DNA of 7,118 nt from Sulfidibacterium sp036244975 (GTDB lineage Bacteria; Bacteroidota; Bacteroidia; Bacteroidales; F082), in contig BTTE01000087.1 in assembly GCA_036244975.1 (NCBI GenBank), positions 1-7,118 on the forward strand, read 5' to 3'. The notes beneath the pieces are model-generated. The model was not told where the DNA came from. It made no database searches and saw nothing but the letters and a program-made list of their open reading frames with translations. This document shows, in pieces, positions 5,747 through 7,118 of the stretch; the first letter of the stretch is position 1, and the number at the start of each line of letters is the position of its first letter. The position numbers and the translations under genes are program-made.

Positions 5747-6970
5747 CTATTCAAAAGAGAGAATAGACTTTTTAATAATTTCCAATGCGTGCATAAGTTC
5801 CTTTTCGGTAATCACCAGCGGAGGTGCAAAACGAATAATATGATCGTGTGTGGGTTTTGCCAACAAGCCGTTTTCGGCCATCTTCACGCAGATATCCCAT
5901 GCTGTTTTTCCGCCGTTGGGACGAATAACCACTGCGTTAAGTAACCCTTTTCCGCGGACAGTTTTTATCATATCAGACGGGATTTTTTTTATTTCATCAC
6001 GGAAAAGTTTGCCGAGTTTTTCAGCCCTGTCTGCCAGCTTTTCTTCCTTAACGACTTCAAGAGCAGCGATAGCTACCCGTGCAGCGATAGGATTTCCGCC
6101 AAAAGTTGAACCGTGTTCGCCGGGTTTAATGGTCAGCATTATCTCATCGTCAGCGAGAACGGCAGAGATGGGATAAACCCCGCCGGAGAGCGCTTTGCCG
6201 AGAATCAACACATCAGGGCGTACACCCTCGTGATCGCAGGCCAGAAGTTTTCCCGTACGGGCAATACCTGTTTGCACTTCATCGGCAATGAACAGAACAT
6301 TATTAGCTTTACACAAATCATAAGCTTTTTTCAGATAACCTTCATCGGGAACCATAACCCCGGCTTCTCCCTGGATGGGTTCTACGAGAAAACCAGCCAC
6401 ATTAGGATCTTCCAGCGCTTTTTCCAACGCAGGAATATCGTTGTAAGGGATAGTGATAAATCCCGGCGTATAGGGGCCGAAATCATTTCTGGCGTCAGGA
6501 TCAGTTGACATGGAAATAATCGTAATGGTGCGACCATGGAAATTATCGGCACAAACAATTATTTTTGCCTGATTCTCAGGAATTCCCTTTTTGGTATAAG
6601 CCCATTTGCGGCATAGTTTAAGAGCGGTTTCATCGCCTTCGGCTCCGGAGTTCATGGGTAAAATTTTATCGTAGCCGAAATATTCAGTAACATATTTTTC
6701 ATAAACTCCCAGCGAATCGTTATAAAAAGCTCTCGAAGTGAGGGTGAGCTTTTGAGCCTGGTCTGTAAGGGCTTTTACAATTTTAGGATGACAATGTCCT
6801 TGATTTATAGCCGAATATGCTGAGAGGAAGTCAAAATATTCCTTTCCTTCCACATCCCAGACACGGGCGCCTTTTCCTTTGGCTAAAACAACCGAAAGCG
6901 GGTGGTAATTATGTGCACCATACTTATCCTCCAGCTCCATTGCTGCTTTTGAAGTGAGTTTTTCTGACAT
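5747..6970 (-). CDS. rocD: Ornithine aminotransferase RocD
   Basis: A 407-residue class III PLP-dependent aminotransferase, the usual length for bacterial ornithine-oxo-acid transaminases. It transfers the delta-amino group of ornithine to 2-oxoglutarate, giving glutamate semialdehyde and glutamate, and so links arginine/ornithine breakdown with proline and glutamate metabolism in the cytoplasm. Visible features: NYHPLSVV at 21-28 with the ornithine-binding tyrosine, SGAEGDETALK at 108-118 (phosphate-binding loop), NFHGRT at 143-148, VEPIQGEAGV at 196-205 with the specificity glutamate of GEAG, the PLP-ring aspartate in DEVQTG at 230-235, the PLP lysine K259 in LGKALSGG, and GSTFGGNP at 287-294. 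NYHPL, HGRT and GEAGV together favour ornithine over acetylornithine or GABA aminotransferases. The gene stands alone, with its own promoter upstream and no arginase or proline gene in the window. It has no Shine-Dalgarno site; an A-rich leader precedes the ATG. Confidence 0.95.
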   Translation of the reverse strand: MSEKLTSKAAMELEDKYGAHNYHPLSVVLAKGKGARVWDVEGKEYFDFLSAYSAINQGHCHPKIVKALTDQAQKLTLTSRAFYNDSLGVYEKYVTEYFGYDKILPMNSGAEGDETALKLCRKWAYTKKGIPENQAKIIVCADNFHGRTITIISMSTDPDARNDFGPYTPGFITIPYNDIPALEKALEDPNVAGFLVEPIQGEAGVMVPDEGYLKKAYDLCKANNVLFIADEVQTGIARTGKLLACDHEGVRPDVLILGKALSGGVYPISAVLADDEIMLTIKPGEHGSTFGGNPIAARVAIAALEVVKEEKLADRAEKLGKLFRDEIKKIPSDMIKTVRGKGLLNAVVIRPNGGKTAWDICVKMAENGLLAKPTHDHIIRFAPPLVITEKELMHALEIIKKSILSFE

Positions 6971-7040
6971 GTTCTAATTTTTTAAGTGATTAATTTTTGA
7001 TACTCTTTGTGAGAATATGTTTTCTTACTTTTTAAACCGA

Positions 7041-7072
7041 CAAAGGTAGCTTAATAAAATACAAATTTGCAA
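7041..7072 (-). promoter_or_regulatory. Promoter of rocD
   Basis: On the minus strand TACCTTTG (7041-7048) is an exact TAnnTTTG element, with TTG (7070-7072) 21 nt upstream, within the usual spacing. The predicted start is near 7035, giving an A/T-rich leader of about 65 nt before the ATG at 6970. Confidence 0.65.
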
Positions 7073-7118
7073 GGCACAAAGAAGAAATCAGGGTTTTACT
7101 TAGGGCCTGCTGAAAAAG

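Overview
The window looks like chromosomal DNA from a member of the Bacteroidota, probably Bacteroidales or a close relative. The reasons are a TonB-dependent receptor with an N-terminal carboxypeptidase-regulatory-like domain, several exact matches to the TAnnTTTG (-7) promoter element typical of this phylum, mostly absent Shine-Dalgarno sequences, and a moderate-to-low GC content. No transposase, CRISPR array, tRNA or rRNA was seen.

Left part, minus strand (about 1-2591): one apparent transcription unit read right to left. It begins with a TAnnTTTG promoter (2584-2591) and about 200 nt of highly structured RNA that ends in a near-perfect intrinsic terminator (2381-2418). Directly after it come a TauE/SafE (TSUP) membrane transporter (1640-2368), moeA (452-1627) and the first half of moaA (1-468, cut by the window edge). 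moaA overlaps the end of moeA by 17 bp. MoaA starts molybdenum cofactor synthesis from GTP and MoeA inserts molybdenum at the end, so this is a molybdenum cofactor operon with an anion-exporter-type permease in front. The leader sits where a riboswitch or other attenuator would sit, but I cannot match it to a known class. The longest start codon of the transporter (2401) lies inside the terminator stem, so I place the start at 2368.

Middle, plus strand (2825-5350): a divergently transcribed TonB-dependent outer-membrane receptor of 841 residues with a signal peptide, a regulatory-like domain, a plug and a beta-barrel. No SusD-type partner follows it within the window.

Intergenic block 5351-5746: non-coding. 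It holds a strong-looking promoter (5523-5548) followed about 85 nt later by a clean intrinsic terminator (5633-5673), with no gene between them except a possible 10-codon frame. This predicts a free-standing small RNA of about 120 nt.

Right part, minus strand (5747-6970): rocD, ornithine aminotransferase, with its own promoter at 7041-7072. It converges on the receptor gene and the predicted small RNA. The last about 20 bases of the window vaguely resemble the end of an insertion sequence.

The protein-coding genes are ordinary. The two unexplained RNA-like elements (about 2381-2578 minus and about 5554-5673 plus) are the parts most worth a second look.
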